A stretch of 64,000 bases of DNA from Telmatactis stephensoni (lineage: Eukaryota > Cnidaria > Anthozoa > Actiniaria > Isophelliidae): contig JALIZF010001723.1 in the NCBI GenBank assembly GCA_029948255.1, positions 186,001 to 250,000 on the forward strand, read 5' to 3'. Within the stretch, counting starts at the first letter, position 1. Each line of letters begins with the position of its first letter. Below, one piece after another: positions 23,101 through 33,716 of the stretch. Under the pieces are notes generated by a model. It made no database searches, was not told the DNA's origin, and saw only the letters and a list, made by a program, of their open reading frames with translations. The translations under genes and the position numbers were made by a program.

Positions 23101-26100
23101 AAGCCGTTTTATGGGACCGGTTAACAAACCCCACCCGTCTTAAAGCACAAGTATTGAAAATGAGTGTAACGTTAAGTTCCTATTACGAGGATAGAAGCCA
23201 AAAAATCCCTCTATTGGCAATTCATACATTTTGTTATACCTGTTTCATAGATGTCTCTATCAAACGAATTTGAACCGTTGATCCAAAGACGCTGACCAGG
23301 CGTATACAAGCACACAGCGCTTTCATTTGCAATACTAGCAATTAGTGGTGCTTTTATCATGTGAATGAATCCATACTTGTAGTCGTTGGAAAATTCAAAT
23401 GTCTTTGACTGGACATTCATTTCGTAGAGATAAATACCGGCTTGCAGAGACCAAGGCTGAATAACGCAGTTGGAAGGTTGAAGCTCGGTAAGACTGGAAG
23501 CTGTACCATTGCAGAAATCAGACCGGTTCAAAATCTGGTCAGTCTGAGAAGGAATTATTGCAATATATCGTAAGTTTTAAGATTTTTTGCCCATTGCGTT
23601 TCAGTTGCAGTATATCGAAATAACTATGCCCGTAAAAGCCAAGTACCGAAATTTAAGTTCCAGTAGGATTATGGGACTGTTTTGGGTTACGCCATTTTAT
23701 TCTAAGTTGCAGTAAAGTACTTGTAGATGACTGTAAACATTTATTTTTAATCATATTTTTCTCCATTTTTTGCTATTTCTCTCATATTTGTTGTACGGTA
23801 TCATATCTTCAAGTGAATTTTGAAAAATGCGTCCACTTAAACATTCCCATGATTCAACACGATCCCGCAATAGTAGACTTGTCACACGTGAAGTAGGTGT
23901 CTATTGATACTCGACTCCGCCCAACACGGAATATATTTTCCACCAATTAGCCATCAATATTTGAGGTATTACCGGCAAAACTTAATTATTTCACAGACGT
24001 ATCAATAATGGAATAATGCTATACCTCAGATATTGTCGATAAGGTAAAATGATATCTAAACTCTGGTACATTCCAGTACACCTTGATTGTACTAAGCAGC
24101 TGAGTTTGCAGCATTCGACTGTATTTGGTAGCAGTTGCTTTTGAGGTTCCAAATGATGAGGTAATCTGGATGTAACCGAGGTTGTTAATCTGAGCTGAAG
24201 CGTAAACAAAAGATACACTTTGTTTGAACATTTATGGATGACACACTTGCGAGCCAAGAAATTAGCAGTTAACTGACAATCGGGTACTCCATTGAAACCC
24301 TCTACAATACTTGACAGAGATATTATATTATAGCATGGCATGGCATGGCATGGCATGGCATGGCACAGTATAGGATAGCATAGCACAGCATAGGTTAGCA
24401 TAGCAGAGCATAGCATAGCATAGCATAGCATAGCATAGCATAGCATAGCATAGCATAGCATAGCACGGCATGGCATGGCATGACATGGTATGGCATGGCA
24501 TGGCATAGCATGGCATGGCATGGCATGGCATGGCATCAAGATTGCTGCCGTGAAATTTCTCGGGAGTTCTTGACTCTGTCTAAAACCAAGTGCTTGGCAC
24601 TCAGCTAGTAACTCACTTAAAGAAGGTCTTTGTTGCGTTGCATTTATAATTGGAAGACTTTTCAACAGTCCATGTAGTGCTGTGGCATTCAGGAAAGTCG
24701 ACAACACTGACAAACGAAGATCAATTTTTCCAGAAATGTTACTAGGCCTTGATAAAAAAAAACAGGATGGAGCATGAGATTTGAACGGCAAAGAGCCAAA
24801 GTACCGAGTGCCATCTCCCATAAGCGGAAACCCTTGAAACTGAGCGCACGCTGTAGGGGTGGGTATATAGCTAGAGAATGTGTGTAGATTGTGTGCACCC
24901 CCTCCTGAGAAAACCGGGACCCTTTCTCCTTGGTACTCAGTGAATACTCTGGACAGGTTGGACAGGTCCAGTTTCTATAACGTTGTAACCTTCTGAATAG
25001 GCGTGGATTAATTCTGCAGGCAAAATTTTGACCAGAATAGGCCACCTTAGGTAAAGAAAATTTGGCCGGCAGAATAGTGCGTTTCAAGCAGAATTTTAGT
25101 AAGAAAAAAAAAATCAGGGAAAGAAAAATATTGGAAAGTCGGACAGTAGGTGTTTACGCTCCATCATTTTGTGAAATTTGGTACTATGCGCCCAAATCAC
25201 ACGTAAACCTTTAGTCAGCGGTATTTACATGGGTGCATGCTACTTGTAAAGTAAGCAGCATTACTAAAAATGCATTCCAATATGGCAGAATCGTCAGGTA
25301 CGTGTGCAACTCAAGTTATGCAATGAATATCAGAATTTCAGCAAAATTTCACTGGTCTAGAAGAATCTTGAGCAGAATTTGCGATTTTTACGAGCATTGC
25401 CGGAAAGTTAATAGGCGAATTTTTGAGCAAAATTTACCTAAGCCTACTCCTGAAGATATCCGCGCCAGTTTACAGAGGTGACCTAAGGCAAAGGCCATTT
25501 ATTTTACCTCGAAGCGCAGGGAGAGAATGCCCAGTTCTTCCGAGCCAGGGCTCATGTGTAAAGCGTTCGAAGTGTGCGCCTCTCAACCCCTCTCACCATC
25601 AGTGCTCCGTTTTTAGGGTGTTTAAAGCTAATTAAAGCTACACGGAAAGGAAAAAAGTCGAAACAATTATGAGGATGTGAAATCACTGAGAATCGAAATC
25701 GGGACCTCTCGCATCGAAGCCGCCGCGCACCAACCAGCTGTGCCATCCTTGCTCCTTAACCTACTTAGTAAGAACGCAAGGTGTCCGTAGTTTAACAGCA
25801 CAATGAAGATGGGTAACGAAAGACAACAGAGACAGAGAGCACGGTTCCAAATCAGCTACATTTGCCGCTTATAATCAAATTAAGAGAAAATTATTATTGA
25901 ATTATCTAATGATAAACTGTTACCTGATGGCAAATACAGAACCGAATGCGTCGGGATGAGCAACAACACCACATGTTCTGCTACTTTTTAGGGCATTAAT
26001 AACCTTAAATAGAAAAGGATAGGAAAGCGGTTACCTCAAACTGTCAAGTATTTGGTAAACAGAAGGCCAGTCTTGTATGAGTTTGAGAATTAGATAAACA

Positions 26101-29100
26101 GTCAGTACCGTGATGTCGATAAAAAGCATGCAATGTAACTGTAACTCGTAAGGTTGTATTTATTGTACGCATATAGACACAATGGGGGACTTGCACTAAC
26201 TGGTCACGTGACCCTATCTCCCCTAAATCAAGCAGCACAAAGTTTCAGTTTATAAGATGAATAAGGGAAAAATAACAGCAAATTCAAGATTAGATATTTT
26301 CTTATATAAGATTCATTTGGAAAAAGGCGTTGGATGGCACGAGCTTGCCATCATAACAGTCATACACACCAATTGTTTTGCTTTATTTTGCAGCTGAACA
26401 GACTTCGATGAAGAGGAGTCGAACATCGCAATATTATTATCAAATTCGTTGTCGAATTCCATCCACAAACCAACCCAGTAGGAGGGGCCTGCATGAAAAA
26501 AATTCCAGCCCTGTTAACATCGAGCTGCAAATACTGGTGGCAATTGTGATTAATGAAGTCTTTATGGATAATAATGGTTTGACTAACATTTGCATAAAAG
26601 GATTTACCAAGTACCAGGGTTTGTACGCCCAGAAAATTCAACAAATCCAGGAGTTACAAGGAGGATTTTCAGATTATTTCCAGGAGTTTTCTAGGAGTTT
26701 TTCACTTATTAACTCAAGCAAAATACAGTCATTTGCATAACGTATTTTACTGGCTGAATTAAGGAATGTACACGGAGTTTTTACAGGAACATATATGCAC
26801 AGTAAGCTACAGTAAACGTATGCACTTATTCATTTTTGTTTTCCAGGAGTACTCAAAGAATTTATTTAAAAAAACCAGGATTTTCCAGAATTTCCAGGAG
26901 GCGTACCAACTCTGAAGTACTCAAAACATTCGAGGCCGGCAAGAGGCTATCTATAGACCAATAGACGACTTGCATTAATTATTACGTCATATACTACAAC
27001 TACAAGAATGCTTTCTCTACTTTCTTTTGTATAGCAATTAGTGCCAACCGTTCTACTATTCTTAAGTGGGAATGGATATCTGAAGAAAAAAGAAAATGCG
27101 TAAAGTATTCTAGTAGTTGTAAAATGACGACATCATCACACGGTCTATTCAAAACGGTCTTAAAACAATAAAAGTTCTTAACACATAAAGAGAATTCTTC
27201 ATTTGTTAGTATGTTAAAATATTAAACCAAAGTTAAGCCGACAACTAAGCACATTTCAACCTACCCAAACTCCTTTTTGGTCAAGAGACCATAATACTAA
27301 GAGAGCGAAGCTCAGTATTGATGTCTGTGCGATGTTCGTGGCGGCTAAGGCTATTTTTAGTAACTTCGCCATCGCGCGCGCAAGGCACTTAAACAATAGA
27401 ATTCAAACGGTCCCTTCCTGGTTTAGTCGACGAAAGGCCCCTCTTGCGACATAATGTTTGAAGAAGATGTAAATGATATAGAAGGACGGGTAGGGGAGGA
27501 GAAATTGGATCAAACTATAAGGTAGAGGAGGGAGATATGTAGGCCTGTATCTCTCCTTTATTTAAGCTATTATTTATGATTTATAATCTTTTTGGTTTCT
27601 GATATGAATATACATATTTTAATCAACGTCGGCAAACGTGACTCACCCGAAAAGGAGTATGGGTAGTAAGTACTAAAGCTAAAAAGCCCACTACAATTAT
27701 CAATGCGTTAATTCATATCTAGTTTACATAGACAAATATAAGGTAAATAAAAAATATTAAACACACATATAAGATAATCAAGTATAATGTAAAATATAGA
27801 TTATGTAAATGATGAATTTAATAAGAAAAACAAACGCAAATGTTGTACAACGTTTCGACATCTTCCGATGTTATTATCAAGTAATGTTCTTTATTGAGCA
27901 GTATTGCTCAATAAAGACCATTACTTGATAATGACATCAGAAGATGTCGAAACGTTGTACAACATTTGCGTTTGTCTTTATTACCACCGCGTGCATAATT
28001 ACGCGTCCAGCCAGACTAAAGTCTCGATTGGGATTTGGTCAATAGGCTGCCGGGAAGCCAGCAAAGTGTACAGACATTGTATAGAAAACTCCGCCTCTGT
28101 CTGGATTTTTGGTAGCCTATTAACCAAATTCCAAATCGAGACTTTAGTCTGGCGGGACGTGTAGTTTTGCACACGGTGGTAATTTAATTTCAAAGTCAAG
28201 CCTTATCAAAGTAAATGATAACTGATGCCAAAAATAATGAATGTTTTCTTACTTGCCAACGAATATTGGTTAAGGTAATTACTTCCACCATAAGACGACC
28301 CGCAATGGCAAGTAGAACCTAATAGCTGGCATCCCTTTGAGTGAAGCAATGTAGGTTTGCATTTTACAAAAATGAATCCGAATAGGTAGCACGACCAAAT
28401 CGAAGGCCATGTGGGCTCAACCAAAGGAATCGCATAGCATTTTCTATTGATTAGACCAAACTGTTTGAAACCTCTTCCAGACGCTGCCTTTGCACACTGT
28501 TTAACAGGATCTTGGAGAACATGGGTTGTATTCAGTATTTCGTCAGTTCCTTCAAGCGATTCCAGTGGTGGATTTGGAAATCCTAGACATAAGGGGTTAC
28601 GTGTCGGCTGCGTTACTGTAGACAAGATAGGCGATGATTAAGTTTAATTTTAACTGAAATTCATTACTCTGTTAGTCTACTGCGCAGGAGTCTCTTTCTG
28701 TTTTCACTTTTTTGGGCTTCCTGTGGTCGGGTTGTTTTTTCGATGGGCTTCCTGTGCTTCCTACAGAAAAACTGAAACCTAGTTCTTCTCGGGCGGGCAA
28801 CAAAGGATTCCCAAATATCCTAAACAGTACAGTACGAAAAAAAAGAAAAAGATAATTCATGGGCTTTCCAAAATAGAGCTCAAAGATATGATACTGGAAA
28901 TCCAAAGAACAATTTCTAAAAATATTGCTTGAGATTCCTGTGATTAAGACGTGGGCGCGCGTAAGCCAACGAAATCTCGCGCATGCGCAGATGTTTGACT
29001 TCGCTCTTCCCTGAATGCCATCTGGCTAGAGCCCCACCTCTAGCTTGAAAGACCGACGCAAAATCAACTGAATCAATAGGGCGGCAGTTATGTCTTTTCC

Positions 29101-29436
29101 ACGGGTAAAAAAAAATACGTGCAATTGCTCTTCAATTCGTGCATCTGCAACTAATGAACTTGTAGCCCCAATAAACTACGTGCATGCATCTTAAGAAATG
29201 AATTCGGGTCTCGAATGGGTTTCAAGGATTGTATAGTTATCATATAAAAGTAGGTTCCACATTTAGATGTGAATAATTCGTTCATTAATTGATTATTCAT
29301 TTATTAAGACCAAACTGATCTTACACGTTATGCTTTCGAGATAATTGTGCCCACAGTTCCACTCAAAAAGCCCTTCAGATAAAGGCAATTGATATCCAAT
29401 GAGCAAGAGAAAGATATAGGCCGACAAAGTTGTCAT
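9508..29436 (-). CDS. polycystin-1-family protein A (WSC-like/REJ/GPS/PLAT/polycystin channel)
   Basis: Exons in transcript order: 29436-29325, 28615-28253, (27079-27021 uncertain), 26003-25924, 24747-24617, 24194-24025, 23543-23240, 22843-22534, 21674-21520, 20672-20209, 20016-19855, 19023-18898, 17908-17660, 17164-16940, 16551-14973, 14376-14140, 13775-12432, 11581-11407, 10898-9508. All have GT/AG sites and agreeing phases; about 2,544 residues. Signal peptide 1-20; Cys-rich module ~45-155; REJ ~365-810; acidic linker ~855-885; GAIN/GPS to ~1,520; TM1 ~1,545; PLAT ~1,590-1,710; TM2-6; TOP domain and TM7-11 from ~2,090. One extra base near 16,161-16,170 breaks the GAIN exon frame. The family acts as a membrane receptor/channel subunit, as in sperm REJ proteins. 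The specific role here is unknown. Length fits PKDREJ/PKD1L rather than PKD1. Confidence 0.88.
11208..11280. repeat. (TTGGG)n microsatellite
   Basis: About ten TTGGG units with one TTAGG variant, then a G-rich run. It lies in intron 18 of gene A. Not a telomere array: the unit is not TTAGGG and it is short and internal. Confidence 0.85.
11407..11581 (-). CDS. polycystin A exon 18: start of the TOP domain
   Basis: 175-nt exon encoding ITDANQFWSWCEKELLPGLY and WYNGQNF, typical of the extracellular domain after S1 in polycystins (D-x-FW-x-W). Phase 0 in, phase 1 out; identical length in A, B and C. Confidence 0.9.
12432..13775 (-). CDS. polycystin A exon 17: PLAT domain and TM2-6
   Basis: PLAT/LH2 domain begins FNYEVTVSTGTLPGCGTTAN and includes RIWHNNEGKSPSWFL and WLAVDKGDG. 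The conserved S-PFTRVQR motif precedes TM2. Five hydrophobic segments follow, with a charged cytosolic loop (KKYSRKSEKKEG) and a second acidic loop. 1,344 nt, intact frame. Confidence 0.93.
14140..14376 (-). CDS. polycystin A exon 16: GPS C-terminal half and TM1
   Basis: Encodes PHQNSSDTEVVCLCNHLSSF, completing a canonical GPS (Cys-x-Trp...Cys-x-Cys-x-His-Leu|Ser). The cleavage triad HL|S is present, so autoproteolysis is plausible. After a short tether comes TM1 (VLFTIIGLFLVFAVVVVFAR). 237 nt, phase 0 both sides, same length as in B. Confidence 0.9.
14476..14600 (+). mobile_element. degenerate tRNA-derived SINE, family I
   Basis: GGTTCAGGGTGTGCAACATTCTAACCGAGAGGTCCCGTGTTATCCCC resembles a decayed tRNA B-box region in meaning if not in detail, and is followed by GTGTAGCTTCAATT and a 3' part shared with the copies at 25555-25757 and 43500-43640 (TACCCGTAAAA, GAGCACT). 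Located in intron 15 of gene A. Confidence 0.5.
14784..14925. mobile_element. foldback MITE with GGCCCGGTTGTACGAA ends
   Basis: The left end GGCCCGGTTGTACGAA is answered by TTCGTACAACCGGCCCC on the right. The interior carries GTTATCC/GGATAA motifs in both orientations. About 140 bp, non-coding, in the same intron as the SINE fragment at 14476. Confidence 0.75.
14973..16551 (-). CDS. polycystin A exon 15: GAIN-region exon with one frameshift
   Basis: This 1,579-nt exon begins CPANKKCLAS and ends FWNETTEMWSTNGCR, the first half of the GPS. It is rich in N-glycosylation sequons and Cys and contains a low-complexity linker with RRxRR-like basic clusters (RSRRET, RRRVTKR). The length is 3n+1 and the frame breaks at 16,161-16,170, where gene B has one base fewer, so one inserted base relative to B is inferred. 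A block within it (15491-16162) is almost identical to B. Confidence 0.85.
16626..16853. mobile_element. MITE with TTAAGGTGGCTC terminal inverted repeats
   Basis: The ends are TTAAGGTGGCTC and GAGCCACCTTAA, a 12-bp perfect terminal inverted repeat around about 200 bp of non-coding sequence. In intron 14 of gene A, just upstream of the large GAIN exon. Confidence 0.7.
17273..17480. repeat. GGAA/GGGA imperfect microsatellite
   Basis: Purine-rich tract with mixed GGAA, GGGA, GGCA units, about 200 bp, in intron 13 of gene A. It generates spurious Leu/Pro/Ser-rich open frames on the minus strand. Confidence 0.9.
17660..17908 (-). CDS. polycystin A exon 13: acidic Asp-rich linker
   Basis: Begins EESIDAAFDMSEAL and contains an Asp/Asn/Lys run (DVDDDGDDDNDDEKDDKDN) encoded by GAT-type trinucleotides. 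83 codons, phase 0 both sides. B exon 13 has the equivalent acidic run. It lies in the extracellular region between REJ and GPS. Confidence 0.8.
18125..18600. repeat. cluster of CCCCTAAAAGGTACC motifs with poly-G/poly-C flanks
   Basis: The 14-15-mer (A/C)CCCTAAAAGGTACC occurs at least four times, plus one AAAAAGTAC variant, between about 18256 and 18550. The block is bracketed by a poly-G run near 18220 and a poly-C run near 18583, each beside GGAATCTGAC. It sits in intron 12 of gene A. Probably one interspersed repeat with internal subrepeats. Confidence 0.6.
19499..19677. mobile_element. foldback MITE, CAACCTCGTTCCCAGGC family, 9-bp TSD
   Basis: Arms of about 60 bp: left CAACCTCGTTCCCAGGC...GAGGTGGGGCGGGAAAAG, right the reverse complement ending GCCTGGGAACGAGGTTG. 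The element is flanked by the exact 9-bp direct repeat TTTATAATC (19490-19498 and 19678-19686). It lies in intron 11 of gene A. A second, shorter family member is at 49966-50025 in gene B. Confidence 0.9.
20117..20180. repeat. (GAAA)n microsatellite
   Basis: About fifteen AAAG units in intron 10 of gene A, only about 30 bp from the donor of exon 10. Confidence 0.95.
20209..24747 (-). CDS. polycystin A exons 5-10: region preceding and spanning the REJ domain
   Basis: Exons 24747-24617, 24194-24025, 23543-23240, 22843-22534, 21674-21520 and 20672-20209. The REJ hallmark is in exons 7-8: APLIASIANES...CLYTPGQRLWINGSNSFDRD joined to DDLDYTWGC, matching B. Later segments carry paired Cys (CKFNCGH, CGDPKGC) and ITCSGWRDYDGNFFQYE, equal to B CCSGWHDDDGTFLDYE. 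REJ domains are extracellular modules first known from sea urchin sperm receptors for egg jelly. Confidence 0.82.
21911..22046. mobile_element. foldback element in polycystin A intron 8
   Basis: TAGACAGTTTGATGTCTAG...CAGCTGGATATTTTAC is mirrored by GTAAAATATCCAGCC...CATCAAACTTTCTA. Arms are about 40 bp and imperfect. It abuts another foldback at 22051. Confidence 0.65.
22051..22355. mobile_element. foldback MITE in polycystin A intron 8
   Basis: Inverted arms of 60-80 bp: left ATATATAGCTATG...GTTGATGGGGCGAATGGCGA...TTGCACGACCGAAA, right TTTCGGTCGTACAATCACC...TTCGCCCTGTCAACC...TAGCTATGATATG. No coding potential. Total about 300 bp. Confidence 0.75.
24331..24536. repeat. GGCAT/AGCAT pentanucleotide microsatellite
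   Basis: About 41 pentamers of TGGCA/TAGCA in blocks (TGGCA block, then TAGCA block, then TGGCA block). It lies inside intron 5 of gene A, 80 bp downstream of the exon 5 donor (24616) and 136 bp before exon 6. Confidence 0.95.
25555..25757 (-). mobile_element. tRNA-derived SINE, family I
   Basis: On the minus strand it starts AGGAGCAAGGATGGCACAGC, with an A-box-like TGGCACAGCTGG and a B-box-like CGATTTCGATTCTC. A tRNA-unrelated part follows with CCGTGTAGCTTTAATTAGC and GGAGCACTGATGGTGAGAGG. The 3' part is shared with copies at 14476 and 43500. In intron 4 of gene A. Confidence 0.75.
27021..27079 (-). CDS. candidate polycystin A exon 3 (uncertain)
   Basis: A strong acceptor (pyrimidine-rich TTTCTTTTTTCTTCAG) followed by a 59-nt open stretch with correct phase on both sides and donor GTAGAG. 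It is shorter than the 113-nt exon 3 of gene B and the peptide similarity is weak, so A may instead lack this exon or use another site. Confidence 0.25.
27831..27974. mobile_element. near-perfect palindromic foldback element
   Basis: CAAACGCAAATGTTGTACAACG... runs to a centre near 27900 (TTGAGCAGTATTGCTCAA) and returns as the reverse complement ending CGTTGTACAACATTTGCGTTTG. Arms are about 70 bp with few mismatches, so it is probably young. In intron 2 of gene A. Confidence 0.85.
27980..28182. mobile_element. second foldback element directly adjacent
   Basis: ATTACCACCGCGTGCATAATTACGCGTCC...AGACTAAAGTCTCGAT is mirrored by ATCGAGACTTTAGTCTGGCGGGACGTG...CACGGTGGTAAT. Arms are about 70 bp around a spacer of about 55 bp. 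It begins six bases after the preceding palindrome ends. Confidence 0.85.
28253..28615 (-). CDS. polycystin A exon 2: Cys-rich WSC-like module
   Basis: Contains LEGTDEILNT, then CAKAASGRGFKQFGLINRKC, aligned with gene B CARAASGRGFKRFALKNSEC. The CA..A.-x-GF..F.L-x3-C pattern recalls a WSC carbohydrate-binding domain, as found near the N terminus of polycystin-1; assignment is tentative. Phase 1 in and out, as in B. Confidence 0.72.
29325..29436 (-). CDS. polycystin A exon 1: start codon and signal peptide
   Basis: ATG at 29436-29434, then a hydrophobic stretch (LSAYIFLLLIGYQLPLSEG) and the FEWNCGHNYLE segment. The latter matches gene B exon 1 (LDWDCGYKYLK), which supports this start. The donor GTAAGA leaves phase 1. 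Confidence 0.75.
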
Positions 29437-32218
29437 GGTGTTGCTGAAAAATAAAAACAAAAATGAATGAACGAACGAACGAATGAATAGAAGCAAGGAA
29501 ACATTACCCTCTCCTTTAAAGTCTACTTAAAGCGACAAAAACATTCAAACTTCTCGCACAACACTCACTGCCCTTAAAGCTCATATCGCAATTTGTGACG
29601 CGGGATGAACAATACGAAAAATCCCATTTTAAAGAGAAACCAATTCTTGAGAGAAATTACCTTTAAAATGTCGGTATCTATACTAGTTTTTAGGACTCAT
29701 AGTAAGAAAAAGAAACTTGATTTTCATACTTTTTTAACCAACACCAATTTATTGAAAATGGATATTTCCAACCGCATAAAAATGGCTATTTCTTGGATTC
29801 TAAAAAATGCAGATAACTTACATTTGAAAGGCAATTTCAAAGTTTCCTTTATATAGAGAATGCAAAGGAAGCCCAATTCATGAAATCATTATTTTTTCAA
29901 ATTAAGGAAGCCTACATGTACAAATCTGGCACAAACGCTCATTTTTCTCCATTTTCCTAAAAAAATATTTTCAATTTGTATTTACAATGCTTTCCCCCAG
30001 CTTGAACCCAGGAAAACACCTTTCCCCCAGCGAAAACTTGTATCTAGTACATTTGAACATCAGAATATTGAGTACTGAAAAATTCCTAGTCTTGCCTAGT
30101 TTCTGGTACCGATACTTGAAACATTGAGAACTCTGTCTTTTTTAGGCAATTGTTATTCTAGCTAGATACTTCAGCTCTGAGACTATTTATATTATTAAAA
30201 CTCATTTTAATCAAAAACTAATAATCACCTCTATTGGAACTAGTTTCTTAAAAGACATAAAATTGCAAACTATACAGAATTGTTTAAAGGTTGCCCCCAG
30301 CTGACTGTACTGCAAGATTTTAATCAAAGCGGCCCTTTAACATAGGAAATTAAAACTATGAGGAACAATGTTAATATATTAAAAGTTCAGTGCAAGTTAC
30401 ATGTGATCATCAGTTCCGGCCTAATTCTTGATCTCCTGCATCTTTTCTTTCTAGATGGAAGGATTAATCTTACTAAATGAGGTAGTGAAATTGCAGGTCT
30501 TTAACGGAATTATTACAGTTACAGTTTGAAAATTTTAATTGACCTTTGGCGAGAACAATTAGACCTTCAGAATAGCAATGCTGACATGATAATTGACTTT
30601 TAATTTAAAGAGGTTTTAATGAGTTTCTCCCCTAGCATGAAGTAGGGGAATTTACTAAAGTAGGTAAATATTGCGAACGCTGGACTAAGAAATTGTTAAG
30701 AACAAACAAATTCATTAAAATCTGTTATGAAAATTTTATGCGAGTAAAAGATGGAGGAGATTGCAAATTGTGTGCAAATTCCTCCGGTTACCTTGCAATT
30801 CCCCACGTTCGGTATTTTAGGAATTTTTTGCAAGCAATCGTGCGCCGAATGAGACCAGAAACAATAATAATTATACGATTTGATTTTTTCTCCGAGTCTC
30901 GTTTAAATTGCTTTGACCATGATCGTTCAACCAAAATTTAAACCGTTACGTGGTTTTTAAGGATTTAGAGTGTTAATCTGCAGCGAAAATCACAACGACT
31001 TAAAGATTGTTTACTGTTCTCTCTTTGGCTAGAATTACTAAAAATTGGGATTTTGATAGTTATAAAGATTAAGATAAAATCTGATAAAAAAATAGTAAAT
31101 AAATAAATATGGTCGTGTTTGTTTTATTTAAAAATAGAGGTTGATTTACAGAAAGGACGATTAGGACACGGATGGTAAACAGTGCTAAAATCTTAGAAAA
31201 ACAAGGAATTTGAAAAACAAAAAACTTAGGTTAACAAAGGATTTGTTTGTGAAATAAAAGAAATTCACGTCGCCAGTAGGAAACATGTTTATCCTCTATG
31301 ATACAAATCTTAGGACTCGCAAAAATATTGTTCAAGTTGAGATTCAAACACATTCAGAATGTTTCTTTGCAGTTATCAACTCCAAAATGGAGGTCTTAAC
31401 GGAAAATGCTGCAACAATGGTAATAGAACTATTTAACTTTTTTACTAAACATAGATACATTTATAAGTGTTTTTAAGTATAAGAAGAGTTTACGAGTCAT
31501 CGGGTCAGTTTTCAACAACCTCGGCCGAACAGTATTTCAACGACAAACAGTAGTGTTAGTGAGGGTTTTTTTACGCTTGTTTTTGTTTGTTTGTTTTGTT
31601 TTGTTAAAAATCCTTTCCCTCTCTCCCCTCTCTCGAAAATGCATTTTCCCAAATTAACGCGAAAAGTTGAAAAATGATTAATTTGAGATATATTAAGATA
31701 CATTACGACTTTTTCATAATGAAAAATAATAAAAAAACACTCACCAGAATTTTACTCATGAATTAACTTTTTCAATACGACGTTTTTCTTCCGTCTCATC
31801 GAGGTTACTAGAGAAAACAAGAAATTGAAAACGTTAACATTAAAATACTGACAATTGCAAATACTCACTAGAAAAATAGAGTAATACTTACGGCATACAG
31901 TTTTTTTGATTTCTCCTCTTTTTCAATTTAATAAAAGTACAATTTTCTCTCTAGTGACTTTTCCACATGATTGCAGCTACAACCTTCAAAAACAGGCCGA
32001 CTACAACTGACTTAATGATAGTTTAAGATACATTAAGAAATTATTAATTAGGGATTGAGGGATATGAAGAAACGGTTTTATTTGCTAGTACACAAAGAAG
32101 AAAATAAGCACCCTAGTGAGAATAAGACTCATTTGCATATCGAGGCATTGTTAGTTCCCATTACTCCCCACTTATATTTTTGTTTAACACCTTGAAAGAT
32201 ATTTAGTCCATGTTTACG

Positions 32219-32600
<382 letters not shown>

Positions 32601-33528
32601 TAAACAATCTAGATTGTAACAAAAAAGATACACCACAACATGTTTTCTCTGACTACTTCTAAAGAATGACGCAACAACCACATGTCGACTTCACGTGTGC
32701 CGATATACTTTAGCCTCACGTGTAGACTATGAAACACCTATTGCAAAACAAGTTGACTGTCGGAGATCTGAGCCTGTCATCTGAGAACGTGAAAACTTGC
32801 TGAAAATTATGATATTTACAAAACGAATTGTGTACTTGATACTGAAATGTGTTATGAGTTATATAAGTTATGAGTTTTGAGCTAGAAGAGCGCTATTTCG
32901 TATTTTAGGGAAGCAAAATAAAAGCAACAAATTATATTTATTCTGTCTTAATTCAGATTTAATTTACCAACGTCAACGTTTTTAAAACAGGTGTATACAA
33001 TGCTGTTACGTAACAAATATTTCACTCTTTATAAACAACTCGAAATGTACATGTTTGTATTCCTAGAATGAGAACAATATATCTCGCGAATGTGAAAACT
33101 ATCTCGCAAAAAAAATTGTCAGGTATTCAACTGCCTTTAGTTTAGTTTCAGTCTCTGTCAGATTATTCTATTGGTATCTTTAGACTAAAATTAAAAGTCC
33201 ACTGGAATTATATAGAGCCTGCACTTACAATATATCTGTGAAAAACTTTGTAAGAAATTGCACTAATTTAACAATAGAAAACAAAGGATTTAGCTCTATT
33301 TAGTATAATTTAGTTCGCTAACTTTTGCACGGATATATTGTAAGCACTCTACCATAAATCACCTTATGATTCGAAATCGAAACTTAAGCCCAGCCTTTCA
33401 TAGTTAATAATCAATAATTTGGTGGGCTTCCAAGTAACCGAAGCAATACCTACATTGTAGGTCTACTGTTGAGAAGCACTACAGTAAGATAGATTGAAAC
33501 TACTAGAGGAGTATCGTTTACGAAAAAT

Positions 33529-33716
33529 TGAAGGAAGGAAGGAAGGAAGGAAGGAAGGAAGGAAGGAAGGAAGGAAGGAAGGAAGGAAGGAAGGAAGGAA
33601 GGAAGGAAGGAAGGAAGGAAGGAAGGAAGGAAGGAAGGAAGGAAGGAAGGAAGGAAGGAAGGAAGGAAGGAAGGAAGGAAGGAAGGAAGGAAGGAAGGAA
33701 GGAAGGAAGGAAGGAA
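33529..33716. repeat. pure (GGAA)n array, about 47 units
   Basis: Uninterrupted AAGG tetramers for about 188 bp. Its purity suggests recent expansion. Spurious Lys-Glu-Gly-Arg and Phe-Leu-Pro-Ser frames arise from it. Confidence 0.97.

Noticed and set aside
24328..24531. Cys/His/Ala/Met-Pro-rich frame (CHAMP repeats) as a protein
   Set aside because: It is the pentanucleotide repeat in an intron; the real exon ends at 24617 with a GTGAGT donor and continues at 24194 in the right phase.
24331..24536. CRISPR-like array
   Set aside because: Five-base units without spacers in an animal intron; no direct-repeat/spacer structure anywhere in the window.
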